From Actinomycetota bacterium (GTDB taxonomy: Bacteria > Actinomycetota > Actinomycetes > S36-B12 > UBA5976), in the NCBI GenBank assembly GCA_009923495.1, contig RFTJ01000002.1, forward strand, positions 1 through 64,000: a DNA stretch of 64,000 nucleotides. Reading direction: 5' to 3'. Under the pieces are notes generated by a model. It was not told the DNA's origin. It did no database searches and was given only the letters and a program-made list of their open reading frames with translations. Of this stretch, positions 48,461-57,120 are shown one piece after another. Every line of letters starts with the position of its first letter. The stretch's first letter is position 1. A program made the position numbers and the translations under genes.

Positions 48461-48504
48461 GGCAACTCTGCCAATTAGCAGGTTAGATTTCGCCTTTCCC
48501 TGGG

Positions 48505-48510
48505 TACAAT
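48505..48510 (+). promoter_or_regulatory. -10 element (TACAAT) of a leaderless promoter for lemA
   Basis: Close to the TATAAT consensus and ending 6 bases before the lemA ATG. Confidence 0.65.
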
Positions 48511-48516
48511 TGGGGC

Positions 48517-49071
48517 ATGGATTTAACCCTAATTGCGCTAGTTGTTGTCGTACTGCTAGCTATTTATTTCATTGCTCAATACAACAAACTGACTCGCTTG
48601 AACGTTCAAGTTGACGAGGCCTTTGCCCAAATCGAGGTACAACTACAACGTCGAGCCGACCTAATTCCGAACTTGGTCGAGACCGTAAAAGGGTATGCAT
48701 CTCACGAGTCCGAAGTGTTGCAAAAAGTCGTTGAAGCGCGTTCTGCGGCAACTGAAGCGCACGGATTCAATGAAGTGGCTGCTGCTGATGGCTCACTCAC
48801 TTCCGCGTTACGCGGCTTACTGGCAATTACTGAGAACTATCCAGATTTAAAGGCGTCAGCAAACTTCATCGCCCTGCAGGAGGAGCTATCAACTACCGAA
48901 AATAAGGTTGGCTTCGCTCGCCAGTATTACAACGACCGGGTTCGTCAATTGAATCAGGCGCTGGTCACTTTACCTACCAACTTTTTTGGTGGGATAGCAA
49001 AGGTTGTAAAGCGAGACTTCTACGAAGTGGATAGTCCAGAAAAGCGTGACGTTCCTAAAGTTTCGTTCTAA
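48517..49071 (+). CDS. lemA: LemA-family protein
   Basis: 184 residues. N-terminal membrane helix (about 3-20), then YNKLTRLNVQVDEAFAQIEVQLQRRADLIPNLVETVKGYA-type helices (given here as recognised family core: V.EAF.QI..QL.RR.DLIPNLV) and C-terminal AR.YYND.VR.LN. LemA is a helical-bundle protein facing the outside or cytosol near the membrane; it is commonly paired with HtpX-type M48 peptidases, as here, but its function is not settled. Confidence 0.92.
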   Translation: MDLTLIALVVVVLLAIYFIAQYNKLTRLNVQVDEAFAQIEVQLQRRADLIPNLVETVKGYASHESEVLQKVVEARSAATEAHGFNEVAAADGSLTSALRGLLAITENYPDLKASANFIALQEELSTTENKVGFARQYYNDRVRQLNQALVTLPTNFFGGIAKVVKRDFYEVDSPEKRDVPKVSF

Positions 49072-49090
49072 TTAGGAACTTAACAAATAG

Positions 49091-49780
49091 ATGTCTTTAG
49101 ACTTTCACGCGCAGCAAGCCAGCAACCAGCGTAAAACTTACGGTCTACTCTTTGGGATGGCCATTGTCACGATCGTTTTGATTTACGCTGTCGGTTTATG
49201 GCTGGGTCAGAGCGGCACAGCCCTTTTTCCAATGGCAGTAATTTTCGCTCTCGTCATGGTTTGGGGCTCCTATTACAACTCGGACAAGTTGGTCATGACC
49301 ATGACCGGGGCCAGAATTATCGATCACGACTCGGCACCGCAACTTTTCAATCTTGTTCAGGAGATCGTGATAGCCGCTGGCATTCCAATGCCGAAGGTCG
49401 CCATTGTCGAGGATCCAGCGCCGAATGCGTTTGCCACAGGTCGCGGTAATGCAATTGGGGCCATCGTTGGCTTAGTTGCCGTTATTCTCGCGCCGATTGC
49501 GGCCCTGTTACTTCGTTCGGCGATTTCCCGAAAGCGTGAATCTCTTGCAGATGCGACTGCCGTTGCCTTCACCCGTAACCCAACTGGTTTACGGCGTGCC
49601 CTAGAAACCCTGGCGCAAGACAGCACAGTGGTAGAGCAGCGATCAAACGCGGTTGCCCACATCTGGATTGAATCTCCGCTTGATAGCAGCACGACCAGCA
49701 AGCTTTTTGCAACACATCCACCTATTGAAGAGCGAATCGCATTATTGCGGCAAATGGAAGGGTCAGGTCCGGCTAAATGA
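49091..49780 (+). CDS. HtpX-like M48 protein lacking the HExxH catalytic segment
   Basis: 229 residues; relatives have about 290-300. HtpX is a membrane zinc protease for misfolded membrane proteins. Two N-terminal helices (about 17-38 and 43-60), YYNSDK, and the conserved SAPQLFNLV and PMPKVAIVEDPAPNAFATGR (91-118 region) are intact. At residue 118 the sequence jumps to GNAIGAIVGLVAVILAP and then AISRKRESLADA with the third zinc ligand Glu150. The intervening ~65-70 residues with HExxH are missing, in frame. The protein cannot bind zinc in the normal way and is probably not a protease. The ending THPPIEERIALLRQM is normal. It is paired with lemA. Confidence 0.85.
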   Translation: MSLDFHAQQASNQRKTYGLLFGMAIVTIVLIYAVGLWLGQSGTALFPMAVIFALVMVWGSYYNSDKLVMTMTGARIIDHDSAPQLFNLVQEIVIAAGIPMPKVAIVEDPAPNAFATGRGNAIGAIVGLVAVILAPIAALLLRSAISRKRESLADATAVAFTRNPTGLRRALETLAQDSTVVEQRSNAVAHIWIESPLDSSTTSKLFATHPPIEERIALLRQMEGSGPAK

Positions 49781-50613
49781 GTTCACGGCTTATCGAGAAT
49801 GGTTGGGGGGCACAGGAACTCGCAATCCCAAGTTCGTCACAGGTTTTTAGCAAAATCTTTTCGGACCATCGAGTTGATGTTTTAGTGCCTGCCGACCTAA
49901 GTCCTAGCACACCAGTGCTGGTTATGCATGATGGTAAAAACTTGTTCTGGGACGAACAATCGTCATTTGGAAACTCTTGGGGCGTCGTTGGGGCTGTTGA
50001 ATCATCGGCCGACAAGCCGGTCGTTATTGGCATCTGGGGACTGGTAAATCCGGACTTCCCGGCAGTGCGAATGTTTGAGCTTGCACCTCAACAAGTACTT
50101 GAAGAGCAACCAAAACTTTGGGGTGAAATCCTGCAGTTCGCCAAAACTGAACAACACGAGGCTTTTGCAGATAAGTATCACGCGATGATTGCTGACCAAA
50201 TAATTCCAGAAGTGGTTCACTTGCTAAACATAGACTTAGCGCCAGAGCGCACCGCGTTAGCAGGTTCCAGCATGGGCGGCATTACAAGTCTGTACGCGGC
50301 CAGCATTTATCCGCTCTTGTACGGAACCGTTCTGTCGTTGTCAACTCACTGGGCTTATTGGGATCCTGAAATTATTCCGGCGGTGATAAATCGGATTTCG
50401 ACCGAGCCGCGCACTCGAATTTGGATTGACCGTGGCGACTTAGAGCTCGATGCCATGTACGAAGGGCTACACGAGCGCGCTGCTGAACTTCTTCGATCGC
50501 GAGGCTGGCAAGATGGCCACGAACTACAGGCACATGTTTTTGAGGGTACGAATCACAGTGAGCCGGCTTGGCGTGAACGCTTGCCACAAATTTTGAATTG
50601 GTGGCTTAATTAG
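49777..50613 (+). CDS. Alpha/beta-hydrolase fold esterase (esterase D-like)
   Basis: 278 residues without signal peptide. Nucleophile elbow GSSMGG (about 161-166), early [12 protein letters not shown] oxyanion region, Asp in [11 protein letters not shown] and a C-terminal catalytic His in [10 protein letters not shown], the layout of the enterochelin esterase/esterase D family. Substrate unknown. ATG overlaps the preceding stop as ATGA; its 3' end overlaps trhO by 8 bases. Confidence 0.85.
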   Translation: MSSRLIENGWGAQELAIPSSSQVFSKIFSDHRVDVLVPADLSPSTPVLVMHDGKNLFWDEQSSFGNSWGVVGAVESSADKPVVIGIWGLVNPDFPAVRMFELAPQQVLEEQPKLWGEILQFAKTEQHEAFADKYHAMIADQIIPEVVHLLNIDLAPERTALAGSSMGGITSLYAASIYPLLYGTVLSLSTHWAYWDPEIIPAVINRISTEPRTRIWIDRGDLELDAMYEGLHERAAELLRSRGWQDGHELQAHVFEGTNHSEPAWRERLPQILNWWLN

Positions 50614-51520
50614 TTAGCTGCGGTGATGGCGCTGTTGCTTCGGTGTGATCGCATGGATCGTTGGCTACCTTTGCGCCACAGTCAGTGCACAACAAGATCA
50701 ATTTTCGGCATGCCAAGTTTGCACAGTTAAAGAATGAACTCGTAGGGGATTGGCATTTCTCACAAGTTCCCAAAACCTTCGCGTCCTGGCTGAAATTAAC
50801 GGTCATTCGCTTGTCGAATACATATAGCGCGCCTTCCCAAAAGCCAGCATCACCAAAAGTTTCGCCATAACGAACAATGCCACCCTTGATTTGATATACC
50901 TCTTCAAAACCACGCGAGACCATCAAGGAAGAGAGCACTTCACAACGAATGCCACCGGTGCAGTAAGTAACGACAGGTTTGCTCTTTAGGTGGTCGTACT
51001 TTCCGCTATCTAGTTCGGCAATGAAATCCCGAGTGGTTTCTACATCCGGAACAACTGCGTTCTTGAAACGACCTATTTCAGCCTCAAATGCGTTTCGTCC
51101 GTCAAAGAAAGTGACTTCTTCGCCCCGTTGCGCGACTAACTCGTGAACTTGCTCTGGAGTTAAGTGCTTGCCACCGCCAACAATTCCTTGTTGATTAACC
51201 TCTAATTCGTCGGCAGCATTAAAGGTTACAACTTCATCTCGGACGCGGACCTTTAGCCGAGGAAAGTCATCGCCCAGCCCCTCTGACCACTTGAAGTCAA
51301 TTTTCTTAAATGGGGCAAAATTCTTCGTTTTGGCGATGTACGTTTTCAGATCGTCCATCGAACCACCAAGAGTGCCATTAATTCCGTGCTGGGAAATAAT
51401 GATGCGACCCTTGAGCCCAAGTGAATCGCATAAGGTTTCTTGCCATAATCGAATGGCGTCTGGATCGGCCAAAGGTGTGAACCCGTAGTAGAGAATGATT
51501 TTCGGTAAATCTCTGACCAT
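50606..51520 (-). CDS. trhO: tRNA uridine(34) hydroxylase TrhO (rhodanese domain)
   Basis: 304 residues. Oxygen-dependent hydroxylation of uridine 34 in some tRNAs. N-terminal acylphosphatase-like domain ([16 protein letters not shown]), rhodanese domain (about 120-215) with the catalytic loop YCTGGIRCE (about 187-195), and a C-terminal Cys-rich zinc-binding region ([17 protein letters not shown]). It was formerly UPF0176 (YceA). The message is probably leaderless. Confidence 0.92.
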   Translation of the reverse strand: MVRDLPKIILYYGFTPLADPDAIRLWQETLCDSLGLKGRIIISQHGINGTLGGSMDDLKTYIAKTKNFAPFKKIDFKWSEGLGDDFPRLKVRVRDEVVTFNAADELEVNQQGIVGGGKHLTPEQVHELVAQRGEEVTFFDGRNAFEAEIGRFKNAVVPDVETTRDFIAELDSGKYDHLKSKPVVTYCTGGIRCEVLSSLMVSRGFEEVYQIKGGIVRYGETFGDAGFWEGALYVFDKRMTVNFSQDAKVLGTCEKCQSPTSSFFNCANLACRKLILLCTDCGAKVANDPCDHTEATAPSPQLTN

Positions 51521-51526
51521 AGCCTG

Positions 51527-51532
51527 ATTTTA
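51527..51532 (-). promoter_or_regulatory. -10 element (TAAAAT) of a leaderless promoter for trhO
   Basis: Minus-strand hexamer ending 6 bases before the trhO ATG, near consensus. Confidence 0.6.
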
Positions 51533-51570
51533 TTACCAATCTGGTAAGAGTTGAAAACGCTGATTTCCTG

Positions 51571-51654
51571 TGTCCGAGGGGGGACTTGAACCCCCATCCC
51601 CTTGCGAGGACTAGCACCTCAAGCTAGCGCGTCTACCGATTCCGCCACCCGGAC
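51571..51654 (-). tRNA. tRNA-Leu (anticodon GAG)
   Basis: 84 bases on the minus strand beginning GTCCGGGTGGCGGAA. The acceptor stem pairs GTCCG with CGGAC; the anticodon stem CTAGC/GCTAG holds the loop TTGAGGT with anticodon GAG (reads CUC and CUU). A long variable arm, as in class II leucine tRNAs, is followed by the T arm with GTTCAAGTC. Discriminator A; CCA is not encoded. No integrase or duplicated tRNA end lies nearby. Confidence 0.95.
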
Positions 51655-51743
51655 CTGTTGGTGTAACTTCGCAAGAATACCTGCAAATGGGAAGTGACTC
51701 AAATGAAGCACATTTTTCACCACGCTTGCACCAAACTTAGGTT

Positions 51744-53063
51744 ATGGCAAACGAATCGAGCGGTGACCTTACTTCCGAAATTGTTGAGATTGTTTCTGAT
51801 CTAATCAAAATTGATACTTCTAACTACGGTGATGACTCTGGTCCTGGTGAGGCCCTGGCTGCTGAGTATGTTGAACACTCGCTGAAATCCGTGGGGATAG
51901 ATGCACTTAGGTACGAAACGACAAGCAGTAAGCGCCAAGGTGTTTATGCCCGAATCCCAGGTAGAGATAGCAGTAGATCTGCGCTTTTATTGCACGGACA
52001 CCTTGATGTTGTTCCAGCCGCAGCCACAGATTGGACATACGACCCATTTGGTGCGGAGATTCATGATGGTTGCATTTGGGGAAGAGGAGCAGTTGACATG
52101 AAGGATGGCGTCGGGATGATCCTGGCGCTTTCAAGGCATTGGGCGCGCAGTGGCTACGTTCCACCCCGCGACATTGTCCTTCAGTTCATGCCAGATGAAG
52201 AGGCTGGAAGTAGGCATGGGTCTCATTGGCTGGTGGACAAACATCCAGAGATGTTTGAGAACGTCTCGCAAGCCGTTGGTGAAGTGGGCGGATTCAGTCT
52301 GACACTAAATGAGAACATTCGGCTTTATCTAGTTCAGACTGCGGAAAAGGGTATTCGTTGGATGAAACTGCGTGCTGAAGGCACCGCAGGACATGGCTCG
52401 TTTTTAAACGATGACAACGCAGTAACCAAGTTGGCTGAAGCCGTGGCGGCAGTAGGAAATCATAAGTTTGAGACTTTATTGACTCCTACGGTTAGAGATT
52501 TCATAAAAGCAGTCTCCGATGCTTTAGCGATTGAATTATCAATCGACGATCCAGAAACACTGCTTGCTCACCTTGGACCTATCGCCCGGATTGTCGGAGC
52601 AACTCTGTCAAACACAGCAAATCCAACCATGCTTAATGCCGGCTACAAACACAACGTGATTCCAGGCGAAGCTTCAGCAATGATTGACGGCAGATTCTTA
52701 CCGGGCTTTGAAGCCGAATTACTTAAGGAAATCGACGACCTATTGCCGTTGGATGTTTACCGTGAGGACGTAATCAACGACATTGCTGTTGAAGCGCCAT
52801 TTCATGGGCAAATCGTTGACGCAATGGACGCAGCAATTCGGGCCGAAGATCCACTAGGTAGGCCTGTTCCATACACGGTTAGCGGTGGCACGGATGCCAA
52901 AGCTTTTAGCACATTAGGGATTGACTGCTACGGATTTCTGCCACTGTTGTTGCCACCAGAATTAGATTTCTCAGCCATGTTCCACGGCGTTGATGAGCGA
53001 GTCCCAGTAGCTGGACTGGAATTCGGCATGCGCGTGATGGACAGATTTATCGAGTTGGCTTAA
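51744..53063 (+). CDS. M20-family metallopeptidase
   Basis: 439 residues. Zinc amidohydrolase of the M20/ArgE/DapE family. First metal His in LLHGHLDVVPA (about 75-85), bridging Asp in WGRGAVDMKDG (about 112-122), catalytic/metal Glu in MPDEEAGS (about 149-156), a dimerisation domain (about 205-330) and a final His in MFHGVDERVP (about 411-420). Substrate is likely a dipeptide or acyl-amino acid. CAAACT stands 6 bases before ATG, a near match to the leaderless -10 pattern. Confidence 0.92.
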   Translation: MANESSGDLTSEIVEIVSDLIKIDTSNYGDDSGPGEALAAEYVEHSLKSVGIDALRYETTSSKRQGVYARIPGRDSSRSALLLHGHLDVVPAAATDWTYDPFGAEIHDGCIWGRGAVDMKDGVGMILALSRHWARSGYVPPRDIVLQFMPDEEAGSRHGSHWLVDKHPEMFENVSQAVGEVGGFSLTLNENIRLYLVQTAEKGIRWMKLRAEGTAGHGSFLNDDNAVTKLAEAVAAVGNHKFETLLTPTVRDFIKAVSDALAIELSIDDPETLLAHLGPIARIVGATLSNTANPTMLNAGYKHNVIPGEASAMIDGRFLPGFEAELLKEIDDLLPLDVYREDVINDIAVEAPFHGQIVDAMDAAIRAEDPLGRPVPYTVSGGTDAKAFSTLGIDCYGFLPLLLPPELDFSAMFHGVDERVPVAGLEFGMRVMDRFIELA

Positions 53064-53091
53064 CCGATTGAGTCAACTCTAAGGTTCAAGA

Positions 53092-53280
53092 TTAAGCAGT
53101 CCGTTGCAGGTGATAGATCTTTCGCCGTAACCGCACCCATCGTCGCCCATCACTAAACACGCGAACCCGGTCAACTTCCCAACGTTCGATCTCAGCAAGC
53201 ATAGTTAGATGCGACTTGATGTCGCCACGACTGACATGGCGACTGAAGTTAAGTTCGGTGTAATCCCATACTGCGCTCAT
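53092..53280 (-). CDS. DUF5703-family small protein
   Basis: 62 residues: SAVWDYTELNFSRHVSRGD, then WEVDRVRVFSDGRRWVRLRRK. A small basic, beta-rich actinobacterial protein without known function. The ATG overlaps the stop of the aldo/keto reductase gene as ATGA, so they are co-translated. In other actinobacteria the family also sits near an M20 peptidase, as here. Confidence 0.8.
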   Translation of the reverse strand: MSAVWDYTELNFSRHVSRGDIKSHLTMLAEIERWEVDRVRVFSDGRRWVRLRRKIYHLQRTA

Positions 53281-54236
53281 GATTGACTCCATCCATACTC
53301 AGGGTAACTCTTTGCCGGCGCTGAAACATCTGAAAGTGCTGATTGAATTCCATCAGGTAGCTCCGATAGATCTGCTGCAACAATGCCACGCATTTGTGCT
53401 GCAGTACGAGCACCAACTACCGCAGTAGCTATTCGTGGTTGGGCTAAGACCCAAGCAAGGGCTGTGTCGAGCATTGGGCGACCCAATCCATCAGCTGCAA
53501 CCGCTAGTGCCTCTACCACACGCTTTGCCCGATCTGTTAGATAGGGAGCAACAAAGTTTGCAAAATGACTAGAAGCGCCCCGAGAATCCGCAGGAGTATT
53601 GTGTCGATATTTTCCCGTAAGTACCCCTCGACCGATTGGAGACCAAGCAGCAATTCCGAGATTGTGGTGTTTACTAGCCGGTATCACTTCACGCTCAATC
53701 CCGCGCTCCAAAAGTGAGTACTCCATTTGGGAAACTACTAACGGAATTTGGTTTTTGGCCAAAGTAGCAACCAAGGAAGTCTGCCAGCCGGTGTAGTTTG
53801 AGATTCCGATGTAGCGAGCCTTACCACTATCAATCACTGACTGACAAACATTCAGAGTCTCTTCTATTGGAGTTAGCGGATCCCAGGCATGCAGATACCA
53901 GATGTCAACATGATTGCGGCGCAATCGACGCAACGAGTTGTCAATAGCGCCTAATAAATGCCGGCGACTAGCGTCGCGCTTCCGAGGATCCGGTACTGCA
54001 ACAGCTTTCGTCGCCACAACTACATCGGGGAAATCACGCAGAAATTCACCAACAATTTCTTCCGATGCACCGTCGCAATAGACATCTGCTGTATCTATCG
54101 AGCGACCACCAGCATCGTAGAAGATGTTGAACTGGTCTCGGGCTTCATAAACATCTGTGTCACGACCCCAAGTCATGGTGCCTAACGTGAGATAGGACAC
54201 GAACAAGCCACTATTACCCAGTGCCCGAACTTCCAT
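53277..54236 (-). CDS. Aldo/keto reductase
   Basis: 319 residues, TIM-barrel NADPH oxidoreductase. Catalytic tetrad residues: Asp and Tyr in IDTADVYCDG (about 47-56), Lys in VVATKAV (about 75), His in IWYLHAWDP (about 114). The phosphate-binding end (AVVGART) is present. It looks like the YajO/Kv-beta-like subgroup; substrate unknown. Confidence 0.92.
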   Translation of the reverse strand: MEVRALGNSGLFVSYLTLGTMTWGRDTDVYEARDQFNIFYDAGGRSIDTADVYCDGASEEIVGEFLRDFPDVVVATKAVAVPDPRKRDASRRHLLGAIDNSLRRLRRNHVDIWYLHAWDPLTPIEETLNVCQSVIDSGKARYIGISNYTGWQTSLVATLAKNQIPLVVSQMEYSLLERGIEREVIPASKHHNLGIAAWSPIGRGVLTGKYRHNTPADSRGASSHFANFVAPYLTDRAKRVVEALAVAADGLGRPMLDTALAWVLAQPRIATAVVGARTAAQMRGIVAADLSELPDGIQSALSDVSAPAKSYPEYGWSQS

Positions 54237-54242
54237 AAACTC

Positions 54243-54248
54243 ACGCTA
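54243..54248 (-). promoter_or_regulatory. -10 element (TAGCGT) of a leaderless promoter for the aldo/keto reductase
   Basis: Minus-strand TANNNT hexamer ending 6 bases before the ATG, in the 71-base divergent space with uppP. Confidence 0.55.
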
Positions 54249-54307
54249 GCGTTGGAGTAACTAAAAGTTGGGTAGAGCATGCGTGTGTCGCAGAAAAGCA
54301 GGTTGCA

Positions 54308-55150
54308 GTGAACCACATTGATTGGATACAAGCCATAGTCCTTGGCGTTGTTCAGGGGCTGACTGAATTTCTGCCGGTCTCGTCGAATGCGCACGTTGAG
54401 ATAGTTTCTCGACTCTTGCACTGGGGGGATCCAGGAGCCGCATTTACAGCTGTCACTCAAATCGGCACTGAGACTGCGGTTATCATCTATTTCTGGAACG
54501 ACATTAAGCACATTATCTCTGCTTGGTTTCGGAGCATTTTCGACCGTGAGGCGCGAAAAATTCCAGAAGCACGGCTTGGTTGGTATGTAATTTTAGGATC
54601 ACTGCCAATCGGGGTTTTGGGATTGGTTTTCAAAAATCAAATTGAAACTACGGCACGAAACCTTTGGTTGGTGGCGGTAGCACTTATCGTCATGGGCATC
54701 GTGCTGGGTCTTGCCGACAAATATGCCAAGCACGCGAAGACTATGGATGATCTGAATTCGACGAATGCTCTCTCTTTTGGCATCGGCCAAGCAATGGCAC
54801 TCATACCTGGAGTTTCGCGATCGGGTGCAACGATATCGTTTGGCTTGCTGATGGGCTTCAAACGTGATGTAGCTGCTAGATATTCATTCCTACTTGCCAT
54901 ACCTGCTGTCTTAGCTAGCGGTTCACTTCAGTTGGCAAGCGTAATTTCCGACCCTGCTGTGCAGTGGCCAGTCACACTTGTTGCCACTGTCGTCGCATTT
55001 GTTGTTGGCTACTGGGTTATTGCAACCTTGATGAAATATTTGGTGACTGGATCATTTATGCCGTTTGTTATTTATCGAATAGGTCTAGGGCTGGCAATTA
55101 TGGCTTGGCTCTATTTCGGAAATCAGCCTGGCATGGCGCCGGCAGGATAG
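54308..55150 (+). CDS. uppP: Undecaprenyl-diphosphatase UppP/BacA
   Basis: 280 residues with about eight membrane helices. Recycles undecaprenyl diphosphate, the lipid carrier for wall precursors, and confers bacitracin resistance when abundant. Family motifs QGLTEFLPVSSNAH (about 18-31, with the catalytic Glu) and PGVSRSGATI (about 164-173, with Arg) are intact. GTG start has no good signal; context and family N-terminus support it. Confidence 0.94.
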   Translation: MNHIDWIQAIVLGVVQGLTEFLPVSSNAHVEIVSRLLHWGDPGAAFTAVTQIGTETAVIIYFWNDIKHIISAWFRSIFDREARKIPEARLGWYVILGSLPIGVLGLVFKNQIETTARNLWLVAVALIVMGIVLGLADKYAKHAKTMDDLNSTNALSFGIGQAMALIPGVSRSGATISFGLLMGFKRDVAARYSFLLAIPAVLASGSLQLASVISDPAVQWPVTLVATVVAFVVGYWVIATLMKYLVTGSFMPFVIYRIGLGLAIMAWLYFGNQPGMAPAG

Positions 55151-55153
55151 TCG

Positions 55154-55159
55154 TACAGT
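55154..55159 (+). promoter_or_regulatory. -10 element (TACAGT) of a leaderless promoter for the phosphatase gene
   Basis: Ends 6 bases before the ATG of the histidine phosphatase gene, just 3 bases after the uppP stop. Confidence 0.55.
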
Positions 55160-55165
55160 TGGATT

Positions 55166-55843
55166 ATGGGAACAGTTCTATTAATTCGGCACGGCCAGTC
55201 AATCGCAAATGCGCAAGGGATTTTGGCTGGGAGAAATCCACAGAATCCTCTGGATGAAGTGGGGGAGAATACTGCCCGGTTATTAGGTGAACAGTTAGCC
55301 AAAATCGCAGTTGCGCATGTTGTCGTTAGTCCCCTAGAGCGCACGAAACAAACAGCTGAACTAGTTTTTGGCACTAGTACTCCTATTGAAGTTGATCAGC
55401 GATTAATCGAATGTGATTACGGAGATTGGCAGGGACGCCTTCTTAGTGAATTGACTACTGAGGCTCAGTGGGAAGTGGTCCAGAAGACACCGGACTTGAT
55501 GCTTTTTCCGAACGGAGAGTCAATGATTGATATGGCTCAACGCGCAGTCTCTGGAATCCGTGAGTGGGATGCGAGGCTTTCCGAACAGCATGGCGATCAA
55601 GTAGTTTGGGCAGCAATTAGTCATGGCGATGTAATTAAGGCCATTTGCGCTGATGCTCTCGATCTGCCCTTGCGCAGTTTCCAACGAATTTCGATTGAGC
55701 CGATTTCAGTCTCGGTCGTTCAGTATTCGAAAGAAGGATCTCGAGTCCACAAACTCAACGACACTGGGCTGCAATGGCTATCCGCCCTGGCGAAGATGCA
55801 GCGGACTGAAAATACAATTGGCGGGGAAGTGAATACCGAATGA
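55166..55843 (+). CDS. Histidine phosphatase, MSMEG_4193 family
   Basis: 225 residues. Phosphoglycerate-mutase-like phosphatase: LIRHGQSIANAQG (about 6-18, catalytic His), Arg in VVSPLERTKQTAEL, Glu in LIECDYGDWQG and second His in AISHGDVIKA (about 151-160). It belongs to an actinobacterial subgroup encoded beside DUF3090 and SCO1664-type genes, as here. The stop overlaps DUF3090 as ATGA. Confidence 0.9.
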   Translation: MGTVLLIRHGQSIANAQGILAGRNPQNPLDEVGENTARLLGEQLAKIAVAHVVVSPLERTKQTAELVFGTSTPIEVDQRLIECDYGDWQGRLLSELTTEAQWEVVQKTPDLMLFPNGESMIDMAQRAVSGIREWDARLSEQHGDQVVWAAISHGDVIKAICADALDLPLRSFQRISIEPISVSVVQYSKEGSRVHKLNDTGLQWLSALAKMQRTENTIGGEVNTE

Positions 55844-56391
55844 CGCGCTTTATCTACCTATTCGATGAGCCGGAACGTTTTGTTGCAGGCACTGTTGGCC
55901 TGCCGGGAGAGCGTGAATTCTTCTTGCAGGCCCGATTAGGAAGTCGCCTCACTACTGTGGCTCTTGAGAAAACTCAGGTTTATGTACTAGCTGATCGCAT
56001 TGGGGACTTACTTGATCAGATTGCTCAAGACGAAGGAATAGATACTAGTTCAACAACAGCAGCAGATCTCGAACCACTAGACAATCCGATACAGCAAGAG
56101 TTCACAGTAGGAGCCCTATCGCTTGGCTGGAATCCACAAGAGTTAAAAGTAATCATTGAAGCCCACGCTTTTACCGAAGATGATGCCGATGTGCCTGAAC
56201 TGGAAGATGATGGAGAGCTCGGACCAGATGTTATGCGAGTGCGGCTAACACCAAAGCAGGCACGCTCATTTTCCACTCGGGCACTAGCGGTAGTGGCCGC
56301 CGGCCGACCCCCGTGTCCACTGTGTGACGGACCGCTGGATGCCAGGGGCCACATCTGTCCTAGAGCTAATGGCTATCGAAGGCGCGGTTAG
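55840..56391 (+). CDS. DUF3090-family protein
   Basis: 183 residues, actinobacterial, function unknown. N-terminal FDEPERFVAGTVGLPGEREFFLQAR is characteristic; the C-terminus is CPLCDGPLDARGHICPRANGYRR in two pieces, a likely zinc-binding knot of Cys and His. The middle is acidic. It overlaps the phosphatase gene start to stop and meets SCO1664 convergently with no gap. Confidence 0.9.
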   Translation: MTRFIYLFDEPERFVAGTVGLPGEREFFLQARLGSRLTTVALEKTQVYVLADRIGDLLDQIAQDEGIDTSSTTAADLEPLDNPIQQEFTVGALSLGWNPQELKVIIEAHAFTEDDADVPELEDDGELGPDVMRVRLTPKQARSFSTRALAVVAAGRPPCPLCDGPLDARGHICPRANGYRRRG

Positions 56392-57120
56392 TTAAAACAG
56401 GGGCCAGGGCAAACTGGGCCAGGCCTGACTTGGCGTTGGAAATTCCCCGATATTGACCAGCTCAGCTATACGTTGGTGGGTCGCGTCGATTTCCTCTTCA
56501 GTTAGCAGCTCACCCAACTCAGTTTCACTCAGATCTTCGGGCAATGAACGCACATCTTGCAGTAAACCTTCTGGAATAGGTTGGCCAGCCCATCCCCAAA
56601 GGACCGTACGCAATTTTGGTTCGGGGTGAAATGTGACACCATGATCAATTCCAGAAGTTTTCCCTGCTTCGTCAGTTAAAAGATGGCCACCTTTTCGATC
56701 CGCATTATTGACAAGTACATCTAGCAGGGCAATCCTTTTGAGAATTTCATCATCTTGATGGACTAGAGAGACTGGTAACCCCGATTCATTTTGTCCCTCG
56801 AGCACCGACAGCCAAGGAGAGGAAATCTCCACACTAGGAATGATATCGACCAAAGTGCATTCGCCAGTAACCCAATCTTGAATACTCCCTACTCCGTGAT
56901 CTGTAGAAATTAGTTCAGTATTTGGAACCAGATTCCAACCCAAAAATTCACTCATTAGAAAAGTTGCACGCTCCCGAAAGACCAAAGTGCCATTCGGAAA
57001 GTCCCAAAGCTCTCGTTCCAAATGGTTTGGCTTGAAAATCACCGGTTTGCCTTCGAGTTCGGCTTTAAACGCTCCATTAGATGCATTGGATAGCTGCTCA
57101 ATTATGGAAAGATTTTTCAC
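56392..57120 (-). CDS. SCO1664-family protein (kinase-fold-like)
   Basis: 242 residues. Actinobacterial family distantly similar to phosphatidylinositol 3/4-kinase or HipA-type folds: FKPNHLERELWDFP (candidate nucleotide Lys and Glu), LFRERATFLMSEFLGW-type helix, DVLVNNADRKGGHLL (catalytic-loop-like NNADRK) and IDHGVTFH (metal-binding-like IDHG). Function unknown. GTG start overlaps the mshC stop as GTGA; the frame is open upstream into mshC but that part is not family-like. Confidence 0.88.
   Translation of the reverse strand: MKNLSIIEQLSNASNGAFKAELEGKPVIFKPNHLERELWDFPNGTLVFRERATFLMSEFLGWNLVPNTELISTDHGVGSIQDWVTGECTLVDIIPSVEISSPWLSVLEGQNESGLPVSLVHQDDEILKRIALLDVLVNNADRKGGHLLTDEAGKTSGIDHGVTFHPEPKLRTVLWGWAGQPIPEGLLQDVRSLPEDLSETELGELLTEEEIDATHQRIAELVNIGEFPTPSQAWPSLPWPLF

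Noticed and set aside
51571-51654. tRNA-Leu as an integration site
   Set aside because: No integrase, partial tRNA copy or island-like genes are found on either side.
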